Shown here: positions 25,981-33,111 of the stretch, one piece after another | Layout: the number at the start of each line of letters is the position of its first letter | How positions within the stretch are numbered: position 1 is the first letter of the stretch | Origin: Nostoc calcicola FACHB-3891 | Lineage (GTDB): Bacteria > Cyanobacteriota > Cyanobacteriia > Cyanobacteriales > Nostocaceae | Reading direction: 5' to 3' | Assembly: GCF_014697355.1 (NCBI RefSeq) | Contig: NZ_JACJRQ010000002.1 | Location: 248,001-312,000, forward strand | DNA: 64,000 bases | Notes under the pieces: model-generated | The model's database searches: none | What the model was told of the DNA's origin: nothing | Seen by the model: the letters and a program-made list of their open reading frames with translations, nothing else | Made by a program: the position numbers and the translations under genes

Positions 25981-27216
25981 TCACTGTAGCTTTAGCCACG
26001 GTGATTCCAAAGATCGCTCTTTGGGCTTCCTCTTTCCACGACTCGGCTTACATTGAAGAGTTTCCCCACCAATGCAGAGGTCGATGTCTCCAGAGGCGTT
26101 AAGCGTTCCCGTGTGCCCCACGGTACGAAGTCCAAGCTCAAGTATGTTCCGAGCGGCATTCCAGTCTCTGTCTAACACAAACCTGCAATGATGACATTTA
26201 TGAGTTCTTGTACTCAAAGACTTCTTGACAACTTCCCCGCAGTTAGAGCAGTTTTGGCTAGTGTAGTGAGGTGGAACAGCAACAGTCGCCACACCAAACA
26301 CTTTGCCAAAATACTCCAACCAATCTCGGAAAGCCGACCACGCAGCGTCAGAGATAGACTTGGACAGTTTTCTATTCAGGACCATATTCCGCACCATCAA
26401 ATCCTCGTAGGCAACCAAGTCGCTAGACTGGATAACGCATCTTGCCAATTTCACGGCAAAATCTTGACGCTGCCTACTTACTTTGAGGTGTTTTCTACTC
26501 AAGCTATTTCTAGCTTTAATTCTATTTTTAGAGCCTTTCTTAGTCTTGGAAAGTCTACGCCCAAGACGCTTGAGCGCTTTTTCAGACTTCCTGAGATGTC
26601 GGGGATTCTCAACCGTTTGCCCATCCGAGTCAGTATAGAAGTGAGCCAGACCAACGTCCAACCCAATGGTTTTACCAGTTGGTTCTCGCTTCTCAACCCG
26701 TTCAACGTCAAGACAAAACTGAGCGTAATACCCATCTGCGCGACGGACAACCCGAACTCGTTTAATCTGACTCAACTGATAAAAATGCAAATCACGGGTT
26801 CCCCACAGATTAAAGCTTCCTGCTTTAAAACCATCGGTGAAGGTGATAGTTCGCCTATCCTCCGACAGCTTGTAGCCCGTGGTTTTGTATTCCACAGAAC
26901 CGTGCGTCTGATGCTTCTTAAAGCGTGGGAAACCTTTTTTGGCTACATTTTTCTTACAGTTGTCGTAGAACCGAGCAATTGCAGACCAAGCCCGTTCAGC
27001 AGATGCTTGACGAGCCATCGAGTTGAGGTTGTTGGCAAACAAGAATTGTTTAGCAAGAACAGAGCAATAAGCGCTCAGTTCATATTTTCCGATTCCCTTG
27101 TTATCCATCCAGTATCGAAGGCAAGAATTACGGATAAAACGAGCAGTACGAATGGCTGCTGATAGCTTTTCATACTGCTCATTACTACCCTTAAGTTTTG
27201 CCTCAAATACAAGCAT
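25981..27216 (-). CDS. tnpB: TnpB-type RNA-guided nuclease / transposon accessory protein
   Basis: A 411-residue OrfB/TnpB protein. The N-terminal helical part has ARFIRNSCLRYWMDN and GFPRFKKHQTHGSVEYKT. The RuvC-like nuclease residues are Asp in TIGLDVGLAHFYTDSDG, Glu in LVAYEDLMVRNM and Asp in RFVLDRDWNAARNIL. Between them is a zinc finger CSNCGEVV...HKCHHC. All three acidic residues and four Cys are intact, so it may be active. TnpB proteins cut DNA using an RNA made from the element's right end; that RNA would overlap the 3' end of this gene. A palindrome TACGCT...AGCGTA (27220-27240) sits just before the ATG, and TATAAT on the minus strand is near 27242-27247. Confidence 0.92.
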   Translation of the reverse strand: MLVFEAKLKGSNEQYEKLSAAIRTARFIRNSCLRYWMDNKGIGKYELSAYCSVLAKQFLFANNLNSMARQASAERAWSAIARFYDNCKKNVAKKGFPRFKKHQTHGSVEYKTTGYKLSEDRRTITFTDGFKAGSFNLWGTRDLHFYQLSQIKRVRVVRRADGYYAQFCLDVERVEKREPTGKTIGLDVGLAHFYTDSDGQTVENPRHLRKSEKALKRLGRRLSKTKKGSKNRIKARNSLSRKHLKVSRQRQDFAVKLARCVIQSSDLVAYEDLMVRNMVLNRKLSKSISDAAWSAFRDWLEYFGKVFGVATVAVPPHYTSQNCSNCGEVVKKSLSTRTHKCHHCRFVLDRDWNAARNILELGLRTVGHTGTLNASGDIDLCIGGETLQCKPSRGKRKPKERSLESPWLKLQ

Positions 27217-27219
27217 GAT

Positions 27220-27240
27220 TACGCTCTTAAACGTAGCGTA
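27220..27240 (-). promoter_or_regulatory. Palindrome and promoter-like region of tnpB
   Basis: TACGCT / AGCGTA arms with a 9-nt loop, immediately followed (upstream of the gene) by TGGTATAAT on the minus strand and TTCATA 17 bp farther. It could be an operator at the start of the transcript. Confidence 0.4.
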
Positions 27241-27269
27241 ATTATACCACGATTATGAGCAATTATGAA

Positions 27270-27296
27270 AAAGCTGTCGTTCTACGACGGGGCTTT
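27270..27296. repeat. Left-end hairpin of the TnpB element
   Basis: AAAGCTGTCGT pairs with ACGACGGGGCTTT with a two-base asymmetry. Subterminal hairpins of this kind are recognised by TnpA in IS200/IS605 elements. Confidence 0.6.
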
Positions 27297-27349
27297 AAAC
27301 CCAATTTTTCGGTAATGTAGTTTTGTAAACCCTATTGACTAATTGTTTT

Positions 27350-27676
27350 ATGGTTACCACACTTTCAGCAGATGTTTACGGGATGGCCACAGCACCAACT
27401 GTAGCTCCTGAACGGTCTAATCAAGTTACCCGTAAAACTTATCCGAATTACAAAGTGATTGTATTAAACGACGATTTTAATACATTCCAGCATGTGGCCG
27501 AATGTTTGATGAAATATATTCCGGGAATGAGTGGCGATCGCGCTTGGGACTTGACTAATCAGGTACACTATGAAGGTCAAGCGATCGTCTGGGTTGGTCC
27601 CCAAGAACCTGCGGAACTTTATCACCAGCAGCTGCGCCGCGCAGGTTTGACAATGGCACCTCTAGAAGCAGCTTAA
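27350..27676 (+). CDS. clpS: ATP-dependent Clp protease adaptor ClpS
   Basis: About 108 residues from ATG 27350; a TTG at 27335 would add five. ClpS hands N-degron substrates to the ClpAP/ClpCP protease. The core NYKVIVLNDDFNTFQHVAECL contains the Asn-Asp-Asp segment of the substrate pocket. It continues with MKYIPGMSGDRAWDLTNQVHYEGQAIVWVGPQEPAELYHQQLRRAGL, which contacts the Clp N-domain. The N-terminal 30 residues are flexible. The TnpB element ends 39 bp before the start, so the original promoter may be displaced. DUF2103 follows after 5 bp, suggesting one transcript. Confidence 0.94.
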   Translation: MVTTLSADVYGMATAPTVAPERSNQVTRKTYPNYKVIVLNDDFNTFQHVAECLMKYIPGMSGDRAWDLTNQVHYEGQAIVWVGPQEPAELYHQQLRRAGLTMAPLEAA

Positions 27677-27681
27677 TCATC

Positions 27682-28002
27682 ATGGGCAAACCCACCGCAG
27701 ATCCTGACCGGACAGCTTCCCAAAAAGCTGCCAGACTGGTTTGGAATCACTCCACCCACATTTCTGGTCTCATCCCGATTTTAGAACGTCTGTGTCAGCA
27801 AGATGGCATCCAAACTGTGACGCCGGGAGTGATTGGGCGGGTAAAAGGTCATTGCCCAAAAATGCTACTCCGTGTCTCAGTACCAATTCGCGGAGGCTAT
27901 AAAGTCATCGCACGACAGGGTAAAACAGTGCAAGAGGTATTTATTTTAACCATTTTGACCCAGGAACAATTGGAAGCGGCATTAGCGATCGCCATGAAAT
28001 GA
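27682..28002 (+). CDS. DUF2103 family protein
   Basis: The 106 residues fit the small DUF2103 family: KAARLVWNHSTHISGLIPILERL, then TPGVIGRVKGHCPKMLLRVSVPIRGGYKVIARQGKTVQEVF. Conserved His, Cys and Arg residues led to its description as a predicted metal-binding protein, but function is unproven. It begins 5 bp after the clpS stop and is very likely co-transcribed with it. The pairing suggests a link with proteolysis or N-degron handling, which is inference. Confidence 0.8.
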   Translation: MGKPTADPDRTASQKAARLVWNHSTHISGLIPILERLCQQDGIQTVTPGVIGRVKGHCPKMLLRVSVPIRGGYKVIARQGKTVQEVFILTILTQEQLEAALAIAMK

Positions 28003-28171
28003 TAATCCTGTCATCTGTCAAGGAATTTTAGATTTTGAATTTTGGATTTTAGATTAGCCCCATGCCTTCTTCGTTGCTCTGAATAAATAATTTTAGATTT
28101 GAGATTTTTAATTTGCTACACATGGCTTAGCTTGCTTGCATCTGAGCAACTACAAATTTCTTCGATCTAAC

Positions 28172-28347
28172 GAGGATGTTTTAAAAGTGGTTGGCTGTGA
28201 TTTTAATAGAATGATTACCCCCCTCGTAATCCCCCCGATGTATTAGGTAAAACCGGAAAATAATCTAGTTCCCTCCCCTTGACAAGGGGAGGGTTAGGGT
28301 GGGGGAAAAATATTTTATACATCAATCATGACTTTTAAAACATCCTC
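28172..28347. repeat. MITE-like element with perfect 17-bp inverted ends
   Basis: GAGGATGTTTTAAAAGT (28172-28188) and ACTTTTAAAACATCCTC (28331-28347). The 142-bp interior contains the palindrome CCCTCCCCTT-GAC-AAGGGGAGGG (28271-28293). One-ended relative at about 54751-54785. Confidence 0.7.
28271..28293. repeat. CCCTCCCCTT palindrome
   Basis: Perfect 10-bp arms with loop GAC, inside the MITE-like element; a repeat widely seen in cyanobacterial intergenic DNA. Confidence 0.75.
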
Positions 28348-28455
28348 TAAAACTTTAAATTTTGGATTTTGAATCTTCAATCCCAAATCCAAAATTTAAA
28401 ATCCAAAATTTGGTCATTTCTGGAAAGCTAATATCCAATGCCCCATGCCCTATGC

Positions 28456-28776
28456 TTATTCTTCAACACGGTGTACTGCAAATTTGTGTAGGGGCAGACT
28501 CACTATGCAAGAAAAAGTTAAGAAATATGACAGAGCAGTAGTTATTCTCAAGGTCATTAGCACAGATTCCCATTCGGGTAAAGCTATTTTTTCTATGCCA
28601 AAAGCTATACAATAAACCAACCAATAAGAAAAGCTCATTCTAAACAAAATCTGCTCTGTTTCTTCGACATCACTTTTTTGCCGCTTACCATCCCACAGTA
28701 AGGCCAGTCCAAGGATGCAAGCTACAAAGGAAACAGCAACTACAAATTCGTGACAGAATATATTTAACGAATGCAT
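28456..28776 (-). CDS. Small membrane protein of unknown function
   Basis: The 106 residues form about three hydrophobic segments: FVVAVSFVACILGLALLW, ILFRMSFSYWLVYCIAFGI and TTALSYFLTFSCIVSLPL, joined by short charged loops (DGKRQKSDVEETEQ). The ATG is at 28776. Codon use is similar to neighbours but there is no recognised family and no operon partner. It could be a real small membrane protein or a chance frame; membrane topology and the clean start favour the former. Confidence 0.5.
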   Translation of the reverse strand: MHSLNIFCHEFVVAVSFVACILGLALLWDGKRQKSDVEETEQILFRMSFSYWLVYCIAFGIEKIALPEWESVLMTLRITTALSYFLTFSCIVSLPLHKFAVHRVEE

Positions 28777-29181
28777 TTGTATTTATCCCCAGCTTTTTCA
28801 TATTGAAATTCAGTCTAAAGGAATATTCCTTGCAGAAATACAAAATATTTACAAACCTCAATAAAACCGAGTATTTAATGTAAACAAATGCAACAAACTA
28901 TAAATAATCATTTATCATTTGTCCTTAGTGATTACAAGTCAATATAGTTCAGATCAGCCCAAAATCCTCATGTAGAGACGCGATTTATCGAGTCTTTTCT
29001 AGACCAATTCTCGACACTATTAATCCTTAACCCAAGCGTATTGGATTACAAGTGACAAATTGCTATTGACAATTTTGCTTTTCACAAGCAACAATACTCA
29101 GCCAGTTGCTAGAACTATCTTCCCAATATTGTTTTTAGACACAAGAGGGGAGTTGTCTGCTATCGAATTAATATCGGCTAA
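28777..29181. other. Gene-free stretch with a degenerate palindrome
   Basis: A decayed GTAGAGACGCGATTTATCGAGTC palindrome is at 28972-28999. The region from 29085 (ACAAGCAACAATACTCAGCCAGTTGCTAGAACTATCTTCCC) resembles the 3' end of moaE at 30258-30306 in the same direction, suggesting a partial duplication. Otherwise AT-rich. Confidence 0.45.
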
Positions 29182-30048
29182 ATGACAAAACTGAATAGGA
29201 TAATGCTGTTAATGAATATTGTTCAGGCTGGCGATCGCCGCAAAAACCGATTTTTCCCTTATGCTGCTATTATTGTCAGCTTTACCGTAGCCTTTGTTGA
29301 TTCCATGTCTTTGGCGCAATCAACAACAGGAAATACTTCCGAACAATCACCCTTACCACAAGCCTATCTGGATGCGGTAGAGGATGCAAAAATCGCAGAA
29401 CCTCGTGAAATCTATCGAAACCTGACTCCGATTGTTTGGTATAACTCCGATCTCAAATGGGACAAGAGTCGTGTTTTAGTAGTAGCCTGGACAAGCTTTC
29501 CTGGATATGCAGATAATGTGGGTAATTTGATGCTTTTACCGCGGGATTTGTGGGTTACGGCTGCTCCAGACTTACAAAAATTCTGCAAAACCTACCGCCC
29601 CAATAGCCAAACATCTTTAGAGTATCGGCTCAACCAAGTTTTGGGTTTACCTCCAGACTCCAAAACTACAACCAGATATATTGTTGAACTTTGGGTAGAA
29701 CCGCGATCGCTTTTTCGTCCCAGTAAAGATCCTAACATTACCGACAGCGAAGCAGAATTGGAATTTCCTTTACCTAACGCCTTTGAGTCGATTTCAACCA
29801 GCTATCAAGATTGGTTTACCCAGCAATTTAAAAGCCGCTACGGTGGTTCACCAAGTAATGCATCAGCCACCGTTGTTAATTACCCGTGGACACAACTAGG
29901 ATATACTTACGATTGGGGAAATCAAAGTGATTGGCAAAGACTCGACCCCAAGCGATCGCACCACGTCGGTTTAAGCGAATTCGTCATTAAAGAATGGTCA
30001 CAAGTGAGCGTTTATTCCACTCAAAGTGCTAAAGATTACTGTAAGTAA
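29182..30048 (+). CDS. Exported protein of unknown function
   Basis: A 288-residue protein. After a basic N-terminus it has the hydrophobic YAAIIVSFTVAFVDSMSLAQS, consistent with a signal peptide cleaved near AQS. The mature part contains DAVEDAKIAEPREIYRNLTPI, WDKSRVLVVAWTSFPGY, LMLLPRDLWVTAAPDLQKFC and RLNQVLGLPPDSKTTTRYIVELWV, ending GLSEFVIKEWSQVSVYSTQSAKDYC. This pattern looks conserved (well-formed domain, Trp-rich), but I know no function. ATG 29182 is used; an internal ATG at residue 8 or 11 is possible because the signal peptide starts late. Confidence 0.7.
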   Translation: MTKLNRIMLLMNIVQAGDRRKNRFFPYAAIIVSFTVAFVDSMSLAQSTTGNTSEQSPLPQAYLDAVEDAKIAEPREIYRNLTPIVWYNSDLKWDKSRVLVVAWTSFPGYADNVGNLMLLPRDLWVTAAPDLQKFCKTYRPNSQTSLEYRLNQVLGLPPDSKTTTRYIVELWVEPRSLFRPSKDPNITDSEAELEFPLPNAFESISTSYQDWFTQQFKSRYGGSPSNASATVVNYPWTQLGYTYDWGNQSDWQRLDPKRSHHVGLSEFVIKEWSQVSVYSTQSAKDYCK

Positions 30049-30147
30049 CCGACTTCCAACAGCAAGACAAAGGGGCAAAGGAAGAATAATAACTCCAGCG
30101 TTGCTGATTTCATGTATGAAAACGGTTGTGCATGATATCAAAAACCT

Positions 30148-30178
30148 TGTAGAGACGTTGCAATGCAACGTCTCTACA
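30148..30178. repeat. Perfect 15-bp-arm palindrome (GTAGAGACG family)
   Basis: Arms TGTAGAGACGTTGCA / TGCAACGTCTCTACA separated by a single A. Confidence 0.8.
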
Positions 30179-30237
30179 TCTGGATTCATACCGCGATTCA
30201 GCTCTTATCAGCACTGCCAATGCCCCATGCCCAATTC

Positions 30238-30726
30238 CTAAGAACAATTTTCTCCTAACTCTTCACAAGCACCAATACTCACCCAATGGCTAGAACCATC
30301 TTGCCAATGTTCTTTTTTCCATATAGGTGCATTGTGTTTGAGGGTATCAATAGCATAGCGGCAAGCTTCAAACGCTTCACTGCGATGAGGACAACCCACT
30401 GCTACTAAAACGCTGATTTCCCCAACTCGCAAACGTCCAGTGCGGTGATGAATCGCTACTCGATTCACATCAGATGTAGATAAACGAATATCAGCAGCAA
30501 TTTGATAAAATATCTGCAATGCCATAGGTTCATAAGCTTGATACTCCAAGGCAACCACAGGTTTACCATCGGTTTGATTACGAACCATTCCACTCATCAC
30601 AACCACAGCACCGTTAGCTGGATCGTCGGACTTGGTATAGATCTCTTCCAGAGACAATGGTGCAAAGCTAATGGCAAAACTATCTTCAGCTCTTGGTTTA
30701 ACACGAGAGGTAAGTGTAGTTGTCAT
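30238..30726 (-). CDS. moaE: Molybdopterin synthase catalytic subunit
   Basis: A 162-residue MoaE protein, the large subunit that inserts sulfur from MoaD into precursor Z to make molybdopterin. Visible features are the GAVVVMSGMVRNQTDGKPVVALEYQAYEPMAL segment, the active-site HHRTGRLRVGEISVLVAVGCPHR, then AFEACRYAIDTLKHNAPIWKKE with the catalytic Lys, and WVSIGA. Length is normal. ATG at 30726. No moaD, moaA or moaC is next to it. It is divergent from the Ser/Thr kinase region. Confidence 0.95.
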   Translation of the reverse strand: MTTTLTSRVKPRAEDSFAISFAPLSLEEIYTKSDDPANGAVVVMSGMVRNQTDGKPVVALEYQAYEPMALQIFYQIAADIRLSTSDVNRVAIHHRTGRLRVGEISVLVAVGCPHRSEAFEACRYAIDTLKHNAPIWKKEHWQDGSSHWVSIGACEELGENCS

Positions 30727-30789
30727 AACTGCGTCAATATTATGTGGGCTTTTTCTATTTTCACTCTAACTAACTATTGTGTGAATTTA

Positions 30790-30815
30790 AAACCCCTGCA
30801 TTAGTGCAGGGGTTT
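30790..30815. repeat. AAACCCCTGCA hairpin
   Basis: Perfect 11-bp arms AAACCCCTGCA / TGCAGGGGTTT with loop TTAG, upstream of moaE; no T-tract. Confidence 0.7.
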
Positions 30816-30921
30816 AGCATTACTTAATGAATTTCTTGCAAATCGATCGTGTACCCGCAATCAATGCAAAAAGCAATTAGTTCTTGCTGAATCAAGATAT
30901 GAATTTACAATTTACGGGTAT

Positions 30922-30950
30922 GTAGAGACGTAGCATTGCTACGTCTCTAC
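30922..30950. repeat. Perfect 14-bp-arm palindrome (GTAGAGACG family)
   Basis: Arms GTAGAGACGTAGCA / TGCTACGTCTCTAC around a single T. Confidence 0.8.
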
Positions 30951-31002
30951 AAGGATTTGGCATTAAATACAAAATGTCAACAAACATAATTCATGACCAA
31001 AT

Positions 31003-31098
31003 TCAGCAACGCCCCTTATTTACTTCTACCTGTCCTAAAGGTGAAAGTAACTCTTGCAAAAACTGCTTTGAAAATTGGTCGTAAGGCTGTCTAGTCAT
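31003..31098 (-). pseudogene. N-terminal remnant of a DUF4351/Rpn-type gene
   Basis: The minus frame reads MTRQPYDQFSKQFLQELLSP, then LGQVEVNKGRC and a stop. The opening M.RQP.DQF.K..LEELLSPLG is the N-terminal pattern of a common cyanobacterial family of Rpn/DUF4351 nuclease-like proteins, here cut off after about 29 residues. A full-length member of the wider family is at 45133. Assigned from memory of the pattern, so moderate confidence. Confidence 0.5.
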
Positions 31099-31253
31099 AA
31101 TCAACGTGTGAACTGTACTGTATTTACAAGGGTTGGGGATCTCTCCCTCACCGCTAAGCATTTGCGAGCTTTGTTGCAGACACAGCGGGACGGCTGGGGC
31201 GAAAAATTTTTGAAACCGCTTATCTTCTCATGCTTTCCGGAAATTAGGAGGTA

Positions 31254-31301
31254 ATGTCAGAAAAACTAGATAAAATGACTCGCACAGTAACCAGGTCATG
31301 A
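31254..31301 (+). CDS. Possible 15-codon leader ORF coupled to the kinase
   Basis: ATG 31254 follows TAGGAGGT very closely. The frame encodes MSEKLDKMTRTVTRS and ends with a TGA overlapping the kinase ATG (ATGA). The kinase itself lacks a good ribosome site, so translational coupling is plausible. The two-base spacing between AGGAGG and the ATG region is shorter than ideal. Confidence 0.35.
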   Translation: MSEKLDKMTRTVTRS

Positions 31302-33037
31302 TCCACCACATAATTGGTAAATTATTACAAGGCCGTTACCAAATTGTCCAAAGCTTGGGAGCAGGGGTGTTTGGACAAACATACATTGCCCTAGATGTTG
31401 ATTACCCAGATAATCCCAAATGCGTAGTTAAACAGATCAAAGTTAGCAGTTTTGAATCTAACTACTTGGACACACTGAGGCTACTATTTTTAACTGAAAC
31501 TGAAACTCTCAAGCTTCTAGGAAGCCATCAGCAAATTCCTGAATTCATCGCCTGCTTTGAAGAAAACAAGCGATTTTATTTGGTGCAAGAATATATTGAA
31601 GGACATGCGCTAACTGCGGAATTACCCATCAGTCAAGAGTGGGGGTGTTTGTGGAGTGAAAGCGAAGTTGTAGAATTTTTATTAGATGTCTTAAGTATTC
31701 TCGAATTTGTTCACTCTCAAGGTGTTATTCATTGCGATATTAAACCAGAAAATTTAATTAGACGCGCTGTTGATGGTAAGTTAGTTTTAATTGATTTTGG
31801 CTCAATCCAATCGATTGATTTTGGCATAGGTGCGGAATTGCCTATTCATAGAATTCCCGTCACTTCATTGGGGTACATACCACCAGAACAATTTATTGGT
31901 GAAACACAGCCCAATAGTGATATTTACGCTTTGGGAATGATTGCTATCCAGGCTTTAACAGGGCTAGAACCACTAAAATTAAAGGCCGATCCTTATACTA
32001 ATGAGATTATTTGGCGTTCTCCAAACACGCCAGTTAATGATTATTTAGCTGCTGTTCTCAGCCAAATGATCCGCTACGATTACCAAAAACGCTTTCAGTC
32101 TGCGGGTGAAGTTCTGCGGGTTCTCAAACAAATAATCTGGGAACCTCAGCCAGCAGATAATGAATTTTTTTTAGAGACGACGATTGAAGATGATGATTCT
32201 CAGAAGTCTGCTTCTGGGAAGTTATCACCGTTATTCACAGGCATGAAAGTAGGACTAGCGGCTAATTCTTTGTTGATGGGATTTGGTGTATATTCTTTAA
32301 TTAATAGTTCACCTGCGTACTCAGAAACAGAAACTTTATCTCAAGCAACAAAAGAATATCAAGCAGGGGATTTACAAGAAGCGATCGCACTAGTTAAATC
32401 AATTCCTTCCCAGAGCAATGTTTATCCAGAAGCTCAAGCCACAATCGAAGAATGGCAAGAACAATGGCAAGTAGCTGCACAACAATACCAAATAGCTTTA
32501 ACAGCTTCTTATGAAAGTAGATGGTCAGATGTTATTGATGCAGTTCGTCAAATTCCAGATATTTTATACTGGCGATCTAAAACAGATAAATTAGTTCAAC
32601 AAGCATACATCAATATTGAAGCACAAACCCAAGATTTATTAGCTAAAGCTTACGAAAGTGCCAATATAAAAGATTTTTCTAAGGCATTACAATATTTGCG
32701 CCAAATTCCTAAAGAAAGTTCTGCTGGTGCTATTGTTCAAGATAAGTTGGCTGAATACAATCGCAAGCGGCAAATCAGAGCAGCTTACTTTTTGAATAAA
32801 GCTTACAGTCAAGCATCTATTGGTAATTTTGATAGGGCTGTAAAGTTACTAAAAAATATTCCCAAAGATACTTTAGTTTACGCTGAAGCTCAAGTTAAAT
32901 TAAATGAATATACTCGAAAGCAACGTGTGCTGGCTGAACATCAAAAGGTAGCTTCTGTAAAAAGAACAAATTCATCTTTCCCTAAAAACGTTCTAATTCT
33001 GAATTCTGTTAGCGCAGCGGGGCGTAGCCCATTCTGA
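31298..33037 (+). CDS. Serine/threonine protein kinase with C-terminal repeat region
   Basis: A 579-residue kinase. The catalytic domain (about 13-280) has the Gly loop LGAGVFGQTYIALD, ATP Lys in CVVKQIKV, catalytic loop VIHCDIKPENLI (Cys replaces the usual Arg of HRD, so a non-RD kinase) and DFG in VLIDFGSIQS. A hydrophobic stretch near 308-328 (MKVGLAANSLLMGFGVYSLI) may be a membrane anchor. The C-terminal part has TPR-like helical pairs: TKEYQAGDLQEAIALVKSIP, ESANIKDFSKALQYLRQIP and ASIGNFDRAVKLLKNIP. The last 14 residues (LILNSVSAAGRSPF) are encoded by an intergenic-type repeat. Substrate unknown. Confidence 0.9.
   Translation: MIHHIIGKLLQGRYQIVQSLGAGVFGQTYIALDVDYPDNPKCVVKQIKVSSFESNYLDTLRLLFLTETETLKLLGSHQQIPEFIACFEENKRFYLVQEYIEGHALTAELPISQEWGCLWSESEVVEFLLDVLSILEFVHSQGVIHCDIKPENLIRRAVDGKLVLIDFGSIQSIDFGIGAELPIHRIPVTSLGYIPPEQFIGETQPNSDIYALGMIAIQALTGLEPLKLKADPYTNEIIWRSPNTPVNDYLAAVLSQMIRYDYQKRFQSAGEVLRVLKQIIWEPQPADNEFFLETTIEDDDSQKSASGKLSPLFTGMKVGLAANSLLMGFGVYSLINSSPAYSETETLSQATKEYQAGDLQEAIALVKSIPSQSNVYPEAQATIEEWQEQWQVAAQQYQIALTASYESRWSDVIDAVRQIPDILYWRSKTDKLVQQAYINIEAQTQDLLAKAYESANIKDFSKALQYLRQIPKESSAGAIVQDKLAEYNRKRQIRAAYFLNKAYSQASIGNFDRAVKLLKNIPKDTLVYAEAQVKLNEYTRKQRVLAEHQKVASVKRTNSSFPKNVLILNSVSAAGRSPF
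33008..33036. repeat. GTTAGCGCAGCGGGGCGTAGCCC repeat overlapping the kinase 3' end
   Basis: The core resembles the complement of 47203-47226 inside the second MITE-like copy and a degenerate copy at about 15150-15175. It provides the last codons and stop of the kinase gene and is flanked by CTGAATTC units. Confidence 0.6.
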
Positions 33038-33111
33038 CTCCTGAATTCTGCTATATCATGTCTGACTTTTCCACATCCCGTGAAAAGTCAGTATATCATG
33101 TCCGGTTGAAT

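Larger units (their letters stand above)
25972..27311 (-). mobile_element. IS200/IS605-superfamily element carrying only tnpB
   Basis: On the minus strand the left end is marked by the imperfect hairpin at 27270-27296 (AAAGCCCCGTCG / CGACAGCTTT). It is preceded by a TTAC (27312-27315) that fits a target site of this superfamily. The right end, about 6 bases after the tnpB stop, is TCAA (25972-25975). There is no tnpA. Ends are inferred by pattern. The left end lies 39 bp before clpS. Confidence 0.65.
28003..28455. other. Gene-free stretch with MITE-like element and AT-rich inverted repeats
   Basis: TTTTGGATTTTAGATT units (28018-28055) and AATCCAAAATTTAAAATCC units (28380-28415) bracket the MITE-like element at 28172-28347. 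Confidence 0.6.
30727..31297. other. Gene-free stretch: palindromes, DUF4351-like gene remnant, leader ORF
   Basis: Holds the hairpin 30790-30815, the palindrome 30922-30950, the remnant 31003-31098 and a 15-codon leader frame 31254-31301. Confidence 0.6.

Noticed and set aside
26188-27162. Long 324-codon plus-strand frame opposite tnpB
   Set aside because: It lies fully antisense to a well-supported TnpB gene and is an artefact of its codon pattern.
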